Below are positions 10,120 through 17,896 of a stretch of 64,000 nt of DNA, one piece after another. The notes under the pieces were generated by a model. That model did not search any database and was not told the origin of the DNA. It saw only the letters and a program-made list of their open reading frames with translations. The DNA comes from Actinomycetota bacterium (GTDB taxonomy: Bacteria > Actinomycetota > Thermoleophilia > Miltoncostaeales > Miltoncostaeaceae), in contig CAUJCX010000035.1 of NCBI GenBank assembly GCA_963169235.1, positions 248,001-312,000 on the forward strand. The letters are read 5' to 3'. The translations under genes and the position numbers were made by a program. Numbering within the stretch: the first letter of the stretch is position 1; every line of letters begins with the position of its first letter.

Positions 10120-10695
10120 ATGACCCACCCGCGTACCTCTCGACGTCTCGCGTGGCTGCCCAATGCGCTGACGCTGGGGAGACTGGCGGCCCTGCCGGTG
10201 CTGGCGTGGGTGATCCTGCGCGCGGATGGGCCCACCGATGCGGTGGCGGCGTGGCTGTTCGCGGCGGTCGGCCTCACCGACCTGCTGGACGGGTTCCTGG
10301 CGCGGCGGCTGCACGCCGAGTCGGCGTTCGGGCGCCTGGCCGACCCCCTGGCCGACCGCCTGCTGGTGGCCGTGGGCCTGGCGGGCCTTCTGTGGCTGGG
10401 GCGCTTCCATCCGGCCGGACCGCTGTTGATCCTGGGGCGCGATCTCGTGACGATCGTGGGCGTCGCCGCCCTCAAGGGCAAGGGCGTCGACGTGAGGGTC
10501 GACTTCCTCGGCAAGTCGTCCTCGGCGCTGGTGATGGCCGCCGTCGCGCTGGGCCTGCTGTCGACGGCCGACTGGATCGATGGCCTGTTCTGGGTTTCGG
10601 TGGGCTTGTCGATCATCGCGTTCGGCCACTACGCGCTCGGCATCCTGCGCGCGCTGGGGGCCGGCCGCAGCACACGGATCTCCAGCAGGGGATGA
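10120..10695 (+). CDS. CDP-alcohol phosphatidyltransferase (PgsA-like)
   Basis: 191 residues, integral membrane enzyme joining a CDP-activated diacylglycerol to an alcohol such as glycerol 3-phosphate. The family motif D-x2-DG-x2-AR-x8-G-x3-D-x3-D is complete (from DLLDGFLARR to the ADPLAD segment), and four or more hydrophobic helices follow. The reading frame stays open backwards through tRNA-Pro, but that part cannot be coding, so the ATG at 10120 is chosen; it lacks a visible Shine-Dalgarno sequence. The exact alcohol is not determined; PgsA (phosphatidylglycerophosphate synthase) is the likeliest. Position before the RsiG/FHA/MerR genes resembles mycobacterial pgsA2–garA–ftsR. Confidence 0.85.
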   Translation: MTHPRTSRRLAWLPNALTLGRLAALPVLAWVILRADGPTDAVAAWLFAAVGLTDLLDGFLARRLHAESAFGRLADPLADRLLVAVGLAGLLWLGRFHPAGPLLILGRDLVTIVGVAALKGKGVDVRVDFLGKSSSALVMAAVALGLLSTADWIDGLFWVSVGLSIIAFGHYALGILRALGAGRSTRISSRG

Positions 10696-10715
10696 GGGTT
10701 TCGGGCCGACTGTTC

Positions 10716-10721
10716 TATGCT
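10716..10721 (+). promoter_or_regulatory. -10-like element for the RsiG-like gene
   Basis: TATGCT, preceded by TTC, 73 bases before the start codon of the RsiG-like gene. No convincing -35 box is visible. The gap between the two genes (98 bases) also contains GGCC-rich inverted segments. Confidence 0.35.
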
Positions 10722-10793
10722 GTGGCTGCGGCCCCCGGCCGACGCGGCGCGGCCACCGCGGCGATGCACCTTTCCTGACCCCAAGGAGTCCGT

Positions 10794-11060
10794 ATGGAGA
10801 TGGAACCCCTTCCCGACCTGAGCGGGCTTGCGGACGCTGAACTGAAGCGCATGATCGAGGACCTGAAGCAGGCCGAGAGGGACGTGTCGATGCAGCGCCG
10901 GCTGCTGCACGGGCGCATCGACATCCTGCAGCAGGAGGTCGTCCGGCGGCTGTCCGGCAAGGACGACAGCGAGCTGTCCGTCGTGGACGTCGATGCCCTG
11001 GCGCGCATTCTGGCCGGGCGCGTGGGCGATTCCATGCACTTGGACGGCGACGAGAAGTAG
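10794..11060 (+). CDS. RsiG-like anti-sigma factor candidate (c-di-GMP-binding helix)
   Basis: 88 residues, mostly helical. Residues 28-43 match the RsiG c-di-GMP motif E-x3-S-x2-R-x3-Q-x3-D as E28, S32, R35, H39 (Q replaced by His) and D43. In Streptomyces, RsiG bound to c-di-GMP sequesters the sigma factor WhiG; in Rubrobacter a one-motif RsiG does this as a homodimer (established knowledge). This short protein has a single motif, so it fits the Rubrobacter type. AAGGAG sits 6 bases before the ATG. No WhiG/FliA gene is in the window, but two WhiG-type promoters are (19530, 25779). Assignment rests on motif and length only. Confidence 0.7.
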   Translation: MEMEPLPDLSGLADAELKRMIEDLKQAERDVSMQRRLLHGRIDILQQEVVRRLSGKDDSELSVVDVDALARILAGRVGDSMHLDGDEK

Positions 11061-11070
11061 GGTCCGCGTC

Positions 11071-11535
11071 GTGTCCGTCGGTTTGATCTCGTGTCCCACG
11101 TGCGGCGCGCGCCAGAGCGACGCCCACCGCTTCTGCAGCGAGTGCGGTGCCCTGCTGAGGGTCGAGGGCGGGGTCGACGCCACGGGGCCCATGCCCCTGC
11201 CGGGCGACTTCGACACCGCCGAGTGGAAGCACGCCGCGGTCAACGAGCCCGCCCTGGCGGTGCTGTCGGGCGGGCCGTCGGGCGCGGTCTTCTCGATCCC
11301 CGAGGGCACGGTCACCATCGGGCGCTCCCCGTCGAGTGACGTTTTCTTGGATGACGTCACCGTGTCGCGGCAGCACGCCAACGTCGAGCGCCGCGGAGAT
11401 CACGTCGTCTTGCAGGATCTCGGCAGTCTGAACGGAACGTACGTAAACCGGCGCCGCATCGATGGGGGTGAAGCCCTCGAGAACGGCGACGAGCTCCAGA
11501 TCGGAAAGTTCCGCCTCACCTATTTCTCTGGATGA
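11071..11535 (+). CDS. Zinc-ribbon and FHA-domain signalling protein (GarA/OdhI-like)
   Basis: 154 residues from GTG 11071, ten bases after the preceding stop. A four-cysteine zinc ribbon (CPTCG at 8-12, CSECG at 22-26) is followed by a linker and a C-terminal FHA domain (about 75-150) with the phosphothreonine-binding landmarks IGRSPSSD, VSRQHA and LGSLNGTYVN. FHA domains dock phosphothreonine partners of Ser/Thr kinases. Its gene order, immediately before an FtsR-like MerR regulator (overlap ATGA), matches garA–ftsR of mycobacteria and corynebacteria, where GarA/OdhI controls central metabolism. The N-terminal threonine motif of true GarA is not evident here. Confidence 0.88.
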   Translation: MSVGLISCPTCGARQSDAHRFCSECGALLRVEGGVDATGPMPLPGDFDTAEWKHAAVNEPALAVLSGGPSGAVFSIPEGTVTIGRSPSSDVFLDDVTVSRQHANVERRGDHVVLQDLGSLNGTYVNRRRIDGGEALENGDELQIGKFRLTYFSG

Positions 11536-12239
11536 ACGCCTCTTCAGTCGCCCCACTGCCCGACGACGAGAAGATCCTCACGATCGGCGCCGTGTGTTCC
11601 GCGCTGAAGGAGGACTTCCCGAGCGTCTCGATCTCGAAGCTTCGCTACCTCGAGGATCAGAAGCTGATCACCCCGCGGCGTACGCCCGGCGGCTATCGGC
11701 TCTACTCGCCCCGCGACGTCGAGAGGCTGCGCACGATCCTGCGCCTGCAGCGCGACGAGTTCCTGCCGCTGAGGGTCATCCGTCAGGAGCTGGAGTCGTC
11801 GAGCTCCGGCGCGTTCAGCGTGGCCGAGCAGGCCAAGAAGATGAAGCGGGCGCAGCTGACCGGGCCCGCGCCGACGCGCCGCTACAGCGCCGGCGAGGTG
11901 ATGGAGGCCACCGGCGCGGCGGCGGCGCTGATGCGGGACCTCGAGGAATACGGCCTCATCGACGCGACGGACGGCATCGACGACACCGAGCGTGAGCTGG
12001 TGCAGACCGCCGTCGAGCTCGCGTCGTACGGGGTGCAGCCCCGGCACATGCGCATGTTCCGCACCGCCGCCGAGCGGGAGGCGGACCTGCTCGAGCAGCT
12101 GCTGGCGTCCGGGCTGCGGTCGCGCAACCCCGAGCGGCGCCGCGAGGCGCTTGAGACGATGGAGGGGCTGGCGGCGATCGTCTCCCACATCCGTCATCTC
12201 GCTCTGATCGCCGAGCTGCGGCGCATCTCCGACTCCTGA
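11532..12239 (+). CDS. MerR-family transcriptional regulator (FtsR-like)
   Basis: 235 residues. Residues about 15-85 form the MerR winged helix (TIGAVCSALKEDF, SKLRYLEDQ, TPGGYRLYSPRDVERL), followed by a long C-terminal helical region without metal-binding cysteines. Size and position directly after an FHA gene match FtsR (Rv1828-type), a regulator of cell-division genes in corynebacteria. The start overlaps the FHA stop (ATGA). Specific targets in this organism are unknown. Confidence 0.85.
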   Translation: MNASSVAPLPDDEKILTIGAVCSALKEDFPSVSISKLRYLEDQKLITPRRTPGGYRLYSPRDVERLRTILRLQRDEFLPLRVIRQELESSSSGAFSVAEQAKKMKRAQLTGPAPTRRYSAGEVMEATGAAAALMRDLEEYGLIDATDGIDDTERELVQTAVELASYGVQPRHMRMFRTAAEREADLLEQLLASGLRSRNPERRREALETMEGLAAIVSHIRHLALIAELRRISDS

Positions 12240-12265
12240 AGCACGGCGCGGCGAAAGGGTTCCGC

Positions 12266-13081
12266 ATGATCCGGACGGGCGTGGACATCGGCGGTAGCGG
12301 CATCAAGGCCGGCCTGGTCGACACGGGCACCGGGGAGCTCGTCTCCGAACGGTTGCGGGTGGCGACCCCGGCCGGGCGCGACCCCGCCGGCATCGCGGGT
12401 GTCGTCCGCGACCTCGTCGGTCAGCTGGGCGGGGAGGGCACCGTCGGGCTGGGGATGCCCGCGGTGGTCACCAACGGGCAGGCCCGCACCGCGGCCAACA
12501 TCGACCAGTCGTGGATCGGCACCGACGCGGCCACCCTGTTCACCGACGCCACCGGTCGGTCGTGCCTGGTCGCCAACGACGCGGACGTCGCCGGCGTGGC
12601 AGAGATGGCCCACGGGGCGGGCAAGGGGCGCGCGGGCGTGGTGCTGCTGCTGACGCTGGGCACCGGCATCGGCAGCGCGCTGTTCGTCGACGGCCGCCTG
12701 GTGCCCAACACCGAGCTGGGACACATCGAGGTGCGCGGCAAGGAGGGCGAGCGCCGCGCGGCCGCGTCGGTGCGCGACGCCAAGCACCTGTCGTGGGCCG
12801 ACTGGGCCGCCCGGCTCGACGAGTACATCGACACCGTCGAGCGCCTCGTGTGGCCCGACCTCATCATCCTGGGCGGCGGGGTCACCAAGCAGCCCGACAA
12901 GTTCGTGCCGATGCTGAACTCGCGCGCCCCCATCGCCGTCGCCCGCTTCCGCAACAACGCGGGCATCATCGGCGCCGCGCTGCTGGCGGCGACCGCCGAC
13001 GCCGACGACGCGGCTCCGCCGAAGGCCCGTCCCCGGCGCGCCGCCCCGGCGCCCAAGCGCGGCTCGCACGCCAAGGGCTGA
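12266..13081 (+). CDS. ppgK: Polyphosphate glucokinase (ROK family)
   Basis: 271 residues. The N-terminal GVDIGGSGIKAG is the phosphate-binding loop, NDADVAG (104-110) carries the catalytic aspartate, LTLGTGIGSALF (129-140) is the glucokinase signature, and LGHIEVRG follows. This pattern and length match actinobacterial polyphosphate–glucose phosphotransferase, which makes glucose 6-phosphate from polyphosphate or ATP. The last 20 residues are Pro/Arg/Lys-rich and not part of the fold. It follows the MerR gene by 26 bases with AAAGGG before the ATG. Confidence 0.9.
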   Translation: MIRTGVDIGGSGIKAGLVDTGTGELVSERLRVATPAGRDPAGIAGVVRDLVGQLGGEGTVGLGMPAVVTNGQARTAANIDQSWIGTDAATLFTDATGRSCLVANDADVAGVAEMAHGAGKGRAGVVLLLTLGTGIGSALFVDGRLVPNTELGHIEVRGKEGERRAAASVRDAKHLSWADWAARLDEYIDTVERLVWPDLIILGGGVTKQPDKFVPMLNSRAPIAVARFRNNAGIIGAALLAATADADDAAPPKARPRRAAPAPKRGSHAKG

Positions 13082-13105
13082 CGGGCACGGCCGCCGGACC
13101 GTGGG

Positions 13106-14131
13106 TCAGCGGGGGACGGTGGCGATGAGGGTGACGGGGCCCCGGATGCCCAGCCGCATCGCGGCGGCGGGGGAGATCTCGAGGTCGCGATCGGTGCGGA
13201 AGGGCCCGCGGTCGACGATGGCCACCACCACGGTGGCGTCGCCGTGGCGCAGCTGCAGGCGCGTGCCCAGCGGCAGGGTGCGGTGCACCGCCATCATCGC
13301 GTTGGGGTCGTACGCGGCCCCGGCGGGCGTCGCGGTGCCCGCCCGGCCCGCGTAGACGCCGGTGACGGGGGTGAGCCGGCGAGGGCCGGTGTAGGCCCGG
13401 GTGGGCCACGCCACGCCCACGCCACCGCCCTCGTCGATGGACGCCGCGGGACCCCGCGGCGGGTCGAGCGACACCGGGTCGCCGGTGCGGGCGTCGACGG
13501 GTGCCGCGCCGGGCAGCGAACGGGCCCGCAGCACCGACGCCGGCAGGCCGCCACCGGGCACCGCGCGGGCGTCCACGGCGGCAGGGTCGGCGGGGGACGA
13601 CACCGGCGGCGTCACGGTGTCGGGCGCGAGGCGCTCGAGGCGGCTCGTGACCGCGGCCCGGCGGGCCTCCAGCAGGCGGCGCTGCCCGGCGAGCGCCTGC
13701 TTGCGGCGCGCGACGTCGGCCTCGGCGGCCTTCATCTCGTCCAGGGCGATGCGCAGCGACGCGAGGCTGGCGGCGTCTGCGCGCTGCGCGGCGGCCAGCA
13801 GGTCGGCCTGCGTCGTGGCCAGGTCGAGGCGGCCGCTGACCAGGGCCGTCAGGGGAGCCGGCTGCGGGTCCGCGTACGCGGCCCGCAGGCGGGCGGAGAC
13901 GATGTCGGCCTGCGCCGTGTACCGGGCCCGCAACGCCTCGGCGCGGGCGCGGGTCGAGGCGAGCGACGCGCGGGCGGCATCCAGCCGGCCGTCCACGCGC
14001 TCCTGGGCCGCGTCGAGCGCGCGCTGGCGCGCCGCGAGCGAGGCCGCGTCGGGTGCGGCCACGGCCGGGGTCGCGGTCGCGGCCGCCGCGGCGGTGACGG
14101 CGGCCAGCAGCAGTCGGGTGCACGTCCTCAC
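13106..14131 (-). CDS. Secreted coiled-coil protein with C-terminal RlpA-like double-psi beta-barrel
   Basis: 341 residues from the GTG at 14131, next to a TACAC hexamer. A signal peptide (about 1-25, ending AVA-AP) is followed by a long Ala/Arg-rich coiled coil (30-190), a Pro-rich linker, and a double-psi beta-barrel at about 245-341 with the RlpA-type segments YDPNAMMAVHRTLPLG and VAIVDRGPFRTDRDLEIS. The Asp of IVDRGPF is the usual catalytic-site aspartate of RlpA/DPBB lytic proteins. Together this suggests a peptidoglycan-acting exported protein, with the helix perhaps regulating or positioning the barrel. The same coiled-coil plus hydrolase plan recurs in the Rpf protein at 50.3 kb. Confidence 0.8.
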   Translation of the reverse strand: MRTCTRLLLAAVTAAAAATATPAVAAPDAASLAARQRALDAAQERVDGRLDAARASLASTRARAEALRARYTAQADIVSARLRAAYADPQPAPLTALVSGRLDLATTQADLLAAAQRADAASLASLRIALDEMKAAEADVARRKQALAGQRRLLEARRAAVTSRLERLAPDTVTPPVSSPADPAAVDARAVPGGGLPASVLRARSLPGAAPVDARTGDPVSLDPPRGPAASIDEGGGVGVAWPTRAYTGPRRLTPVTGVYAGRAGTATPAGAAYDPNAMMAVHRTLPLGTRLQLRHGDATVVVAIVDRGPFRTDRDLEISPAAAMRLGIRGPVTLIATVPR

Positions 14132-14187
14132 CCGGTGTGTATCGACGGCTGCCCCTGCCGACGTGACCCGCGGGGCGCCCGCGGGCG

Positions 14188-15684
14188 TCAGGCGGTGGGG
14201 GGCGCGGCCAGGTGCCGCAGCAGCGCGTCGGCGGACAGCTCGCGGCCCGTCGCCCGGCGCATCAGCTCCGCGGTGGGGTACCGCGAGCCGTGCCGGTGGA
14301 TGCGGTCGCGCATGAACGCCAGCACGTCGCCGAAGCGCCCGTCGGCGACGGCGGCGTCGAGGCCTCCCAGGGCCTCGTCGGCCGCCTCGGCCAGCTGCGC
14401 GGCGTACAGGCTGCCCAGCGTGTACGTGGGGAAGTAGCCGAAGAGCCCCTCCGGCCAGTGGATGTCCTGCATCACGCCCACCGAGACGCGGTCGGGGCGC
14501 ACGCCGACCATGTCCTGCATCAGCGCGTCCCACGCGTCGGGCAGGTCGGCGACGTCGAGGCTGCCGCGGATCAATTGGGTTTCAAGGATGAAGCGCAGGG
14601 CGATGTGGAGGTGGTACGTCACCTCGTCGGCGTCGACCCGGATGAACGTCGGCGCCACGCCGTTCGCGGCCCGCACCACCCCGGGCACGGTGAGGTCGGC
14701 GGCGGCGTCGCCCAGGTGCTCGCGCACCACCGGCAGGCAACGCTCCCAGAACGCCCGGGTGCGGCCCACGTGGTTCTCCCAGAAGCGCGACTGCGACTCA
14801 TGGGCGCCCAGCGATGGGGCCTCGCGCAGCGGCGTGCCCTCGTACTCGGCCGGCAGGCCCTGCTCGTACATCGCGTGCCCGGCCTCGTGCAGCGTGATCA
14901 TCACGTTCTCGAGGGGGTCGCGGATGTGGTGGCGGATGCTGAAGCGCACGTCGCCGGCGCCGAGCGTCTGCGTGAACGGGTGGGCGGTGGGCGCGATGAG
15001 GCCCGCGTCGGCGTCGAACCCCACCATGGACGCGACGGCCCGCGCGAGGCCCAGCTGCGGCCCCTGGGGCCACTCGCGCGCCGGCAGCGGATGCAGGCCC
15101 TGCGCCGACCGCCGCTCGAGGATGGGCGCCAGCGCGGTGCGCAGGTGGGCGAACACGGGCTCGAGGTCGGCTGCGCGCGCCCCGGGCTCGTACTCGTCGA
15201 GCAGGGCGTCGTACGGGTCGCCGCCATCGGCCAGCAGCACCGCGGCGTCGCGTGAACGGGCGACCACCTCGCCGAACGGCCCTGCGAACGCCGCGTAGTC
15301 ATCGGCGGGACGGGCCGCGATCCACGCGGTCACCGAGCGGGACGTCGCCTCGCTGTGCGCCCGCACCAGGTCCTCCGGCAGGCGCACCGCGCGGTCACGG
15401 CGGCGGCGCATCAGCTGCACCTGTCGCATGGCGTCGGAGCCGGGTGGCGTGGCGCCCTCCAGCGCAACCAGGACGTCGCCCATGTCGGGTCGCACCAGCT
15501 CGCGATGCGCCATCGCGGCGATCAGCCCCGACTGGCGTGCCCGCGCGTCGCCCCCGGACGCCGGCATCCCGGCCTCGCGGTCCCACCCCAGCACCGAGGC
15601 CACCCGCCCCAAGTCGGTGAGCGTGCGACACCACGCGGTGAATTGATCCCACTGCGGTGTGGTCGGCGGATTCGGCGAGTTCAT
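14188..15684 (-). CDS. Metallocarboxypeptidase, M32 (Taq carboxypeptidase) family
   Basis: 498 residues, the normal length. HEAGH at 266-270 is the zinc-binding HEXXH motif, E296 in HESQSR the third ligand, and DEYEPG (163-168) is a family signature. The enzyme removes C-terminal residues from peptides in the cytoplasm; no signal peptide is seen. The ATG at 15684 lies 6 bases after TAACAT on the same strand, so the transcript may be leaderless. Reads away from the small membrane protein gene at 15749. Confidence 0.94.
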   Translation of the reverse strand: MNSPNPPTTPQWDQFTAWCRTLTDLGRVASVLGWDREAGMPASGGDARARQSGLIAAMAHRELVRPDMGDVLVALEGATPPGSDAMRQVQLMRRRRDRAVRLPEDLVRAHSEATSRSVTAWIAARPADDYAAFAGPFGEVVARSRDAAVLLADGGDPYDALLDEYEPGARAADLEPVFAHLRTALAPILERRSAQGLHPLPAREWPQGPQLGLARAVASMVGFDADAGLIAPTAHPFTQTLGAGDVRFSIRHHIRDPLENVMITLHEAGHAMYEQGLPAEYEGTPLREAPSLGAHESQSRFWENHVGRTRAFWERCLPVVREHLGDAAADLTVPGVVRAANGVAPTFIRVDADEVTYHLHIALRFILETQLIRGSLDVADLPDAWDALMQDMVGVRPDRVSVGVMQDIHWPEGLFGYFPTYTLGSLYAAQLAEAADEALGGLDAAVADGRFGDVLAFMRDRIHRHGSRYPTAELMRRATGRELSADALLRHLAAPPTA

Positions 15685-15748
15685 CCTCGGATGTTAGCGC
15701 GCCCCGCCGGGGGACCGGGTACCGGCCGGAGGGACTATCCTCACAGGC

Positions 15749-16036
15749 ATGCCAGGCGACGACGCGACGGGGTGGCGACGCCTCAGGTCATGGTGGGAGA
15801 ACCGGCCCATCGGCCTGCAGGTGGGCGTGGTGGCCCCCATCTCGATCGTCGCCCTGACGGTGCTGCACGTGACGCTCTTGAACCAGCCGATGGGGCGCGG
15901 CACCAGCTACGGCGTGTTCTGGGGCATCCTGGTCACCCTGCTCATCGTGGGCGGCACCCGCATGGAGCGCGGCCGCCGTGAGGCCGAGAGGGAGCGCCTG
16001 CACCCCGACGGTGACGAGCGCCGCCTGAGGTTGTGA
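15749..16036 (+). CDS. Small two-helix membrane protein
   Basis: 95 residues, family not recognised. Two hydrophobic helices, about residues 24-43 and 55-70, are flanked by a Trp/Arg-rich N-terminus and a highly charged C-terminal tail (ERGRREAERERLH). The ATG is 7 bases after TATCCT (15736-15741), a leaderless-type start. Convergent with the lipoprotein gene at 16080. Confidence 0.7.
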   Translation: MPGDDATGWRRLRSWWENRPIGLQVGVVAPISIVALTVLHVTLLNQPMGRGTSYGVFWGILVTLLIVGGTRMERGRREAERERLHPDGDERRLRL

Positions 16037-16079
16037 CCGGAAGGGGGGCGGTCGTCGCCCCCCTTCGCGTGGACGTGCG

Positions 16080-17084
16080 TCAGTTGGTCGCCGCGCTCGA
16101 CAGGCGCTGCAGCGCCGTCATGAACTCGGTGGCCACCGACGTCATGCGGGACGTGTCGTCGGCCTCGGCCGCGTCCAGGAGGTCACGCCCCAGACGGGTG
16201 ACGTCGGGCGTCGCGGCCACGATCGCCGCGCGCTTGCGCTCGAGCTCCGGGTTGTCGACGGTGTAGCCGCGCATGCGCTCGGCCGCCGCATCGATGCGGT
16301 CGAGATGCGCGCGCATCTCGGCGGACTTGGCCTGCACGGCCGAGGCACCGCCGGACGCGACCGACTGCAGCGCCTGGCCGAAGTCCTGCAGCGCCGTACC
16401 CAGCTCGACCGTGTCCTTGCTGAACACCGATGCGTCGACCGTGCCGCTGGGCGACGGGTCGGTGGTGTCGGTGGTCGTCGGGATGGACGGCGACGACGAC
16501 GTCGTCGGGACGGTCGGCGTCGACGGGCTCGTCGGCATGGTCGGCACGACGGGCGTCGTCATTGTGGTGGACGTGGTGGGCGTGGAACCCGCGTCCTTGC
16601 CGCACTCGGTCAGGCCCAGGGACTTGGTCTTCTCGTCGGCCCGCGCCTTGGCGGCGTTGATGGCGGTGCTCGCCTCCGTGATGACCGTGAGGGCGTCCTC
16701 ACCGCCCTTGATGCGGTCCTTCGCCGCCACGATGCCCTTGATCTGCTCGTCCAGGGCGACCATCGCGGCGTCCCAGTCGGGCTTCATCTCGGCCGGCGGC
16801 ACCAGCGCCTTCAGCTGGTCGTACTGCTTCTGCGCCTCGGGAAGCATCTTCTCGAGGTACGGCACCACCTCGGTGGGGCCACTGGGCTCCGGCACCGAGT
16901 CGCGTGCGGTGTTGAAGGCCTTGCAGATCCCGTCCGCCTTGCTGCGGAACTCGTCCGCGCTCAGCGCCGTACCGTTGCCGCCGGTCGTGGACGTCTTGCT
17001 GTCGCCGCCGCAGGCGGCGCCCGTGACGGCGATGAGGGCGATGGAACCCACGGCGAGCGCGTTCCGGATGCGTGTCTTGAGCAC
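16080..17084 (-). CDS. Lipoprotein with paralogous C-terminal helical domain (long form)
   Basis: 334 residues. The GTG at 17084 is chosen because AGGAG lies 8 bases before it; an earlier GTG at 17093 would be too close. A signal peptide ends in TGAAC-GG, a probable lipobox. Two helical domains follow, joined by a Thr/Pro/Ser-rich linker (about 190-235). The C-terminal domain (last about 110 residues) is plainly related to that of the next gene, sharing LERKRAAIVAATPDVTRLGR against LEQRRAAIVAASPDVSRLGR. No enzymatic motif is visible. The pair looks like a tandem duplication with an extra N-terminal domain in this copy. Confidence 0.75.
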   Translation of the reverse strand: MLKTRIRNALAVGSIALIAVTGAACGGDSKTSTTGGNGTALSADEFRSKADGICKAFNTARDSVPEPSGPTEVVPYLEKMLPEAQKQYDQLKALVPPAEMKPDWDAAMVALDEQIKGIVAAKDRIKGGEDALTVITEASTAINAAKARADEKTKSLGLTECGKDAGSTPTTSTTMTTPVVPTMPTSPSTPTVPTTSSSPSIPTTTDTTDPSPSGTVDASVFSKDTVELGTALQDFGQALQSVASGGASAVQAKSAEMRAHLDRIDAAAERMRGYTVDNPELERKRAAIVAATPDVTRLGRDLLDAAEADDTSRMTSVATEFMTALQRLSSAATN

Positions 17085-17157
17085 GTGTGTCACTCCTGGT
17101 GTGGTTGCGGCGTCGCGTCGCGGCGCCGGGTCGTAAGGCGGGGGCGTGGTGTGCCGG

Positions 17158-17793
17158 TCAGCCACCCGCGGCGGTCTGAAGGCGCTTCAGCGCGCCGGTG
17201 AACTCTTGTGCGACCTGCTGTACCCGCTGTGAGTCGCCCGCCTCGGCCGCCGCCAGCAGCTCGCGGCCCAGGCGGGACACGTCGGGGCTGGCCGCGACGA
17301 TGGCGGCCCGCCGCTGTTCCAGCACGGGCGCCTCGACGTGGTACGAGGCCATGCGCGCGACGATGCGGTCGAGGTCATCGAGCTGCGACCGCATGGTGGC
17401 TCCGCGGGCCCGCAGCGCCTCGGGTCCCTCCGCGGCGGCCTGCAGCGTCAGGCCGAACCGCGTGAGCGTCTGGGCGAACGCCTGGACGTCGGTGACGAAC
17501 GTGGCCGGGCTGACGGTGCCGCCCGGCGTCGTCGACGCCTCCGTGGTATCGGTGGTGCCGGTCGTGGGCGTGGTCGGCGTCGTCGGTGCCGTCGACAACG
17601 TGGGCGTATTCGTCACGGTGGACACCGACAGGGTCTCCACCCTCGCGGTGGACGTGGCGACCGTCGGCGCGGCCGTGGTGGCGGCCGTCGTGGTGGACGA
17701 GGCCGAGTCGGATCCCCCGCATCCGGCGGTGATTCCGGCGCCGCCGACTACCAGGGCCAACGCCGCGGCCCGCGTTCGCGTGGTGCGATTCAC
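17158..17793 (-). CDS. Lipoprotein with paralogous C-terminal helical domain (short form)
   Basis: 211 residues from the GTG at 17793, with GGGGAG 9 bases upstream. The signal peptide ends in ITAGC, a lipobox, giving a lipidated N-terminal Cys. A Thr/Ser-rich linker (roughly 30-95) leads to a helical domain related to the C-terminus of the neighbouring lipoprotein. Function unknown; both are expected at the outer face of the cytoplasmic membrane. The gene is transcribed just before the long form (73-base gap) and sits downstream of an orphan histidine kinase, so a sensory or envelope role is possible but unproven. Confidence 0.75.
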   Translation of the reverse strand: MNRTTRTRAAALALVVGGAGITAGCGGSDSASSTTTAATTAAPTVATSTARVETLSVSTVTNTPTLSTAPTTPTTPTTGTTDTTEASTTPGGTVSPATFVTDVQAFAQTLTRFGLTLQAAAEGPEALRARGATMRSQLDDLDRIVARMASYHVEAPVLEQRRAAIVAASPDVSRLGRELLAAAEAGDSQRVQQVAQEFTGALKRLQTAAGG

Positions 17794-17896
17794 CAGTTTC
17801 CACTCCCCGTTCCTTCGCGCTTGCGCGTGGATTGTATGTGGGCGGCGTCGTCGCGAGACCGCCCACACGGGGAGTACCCCTCACCGGATGCCGGTG

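Noticed and set aside
10111-10122. TCTGCCGATATG next to the pgsA-like start, similar to the WhiG-type -10
   Set aside because: No TAAA-like box lies 16 bases upstream, and the site overlaps the start codon, so a transcript would begin inside the gene.
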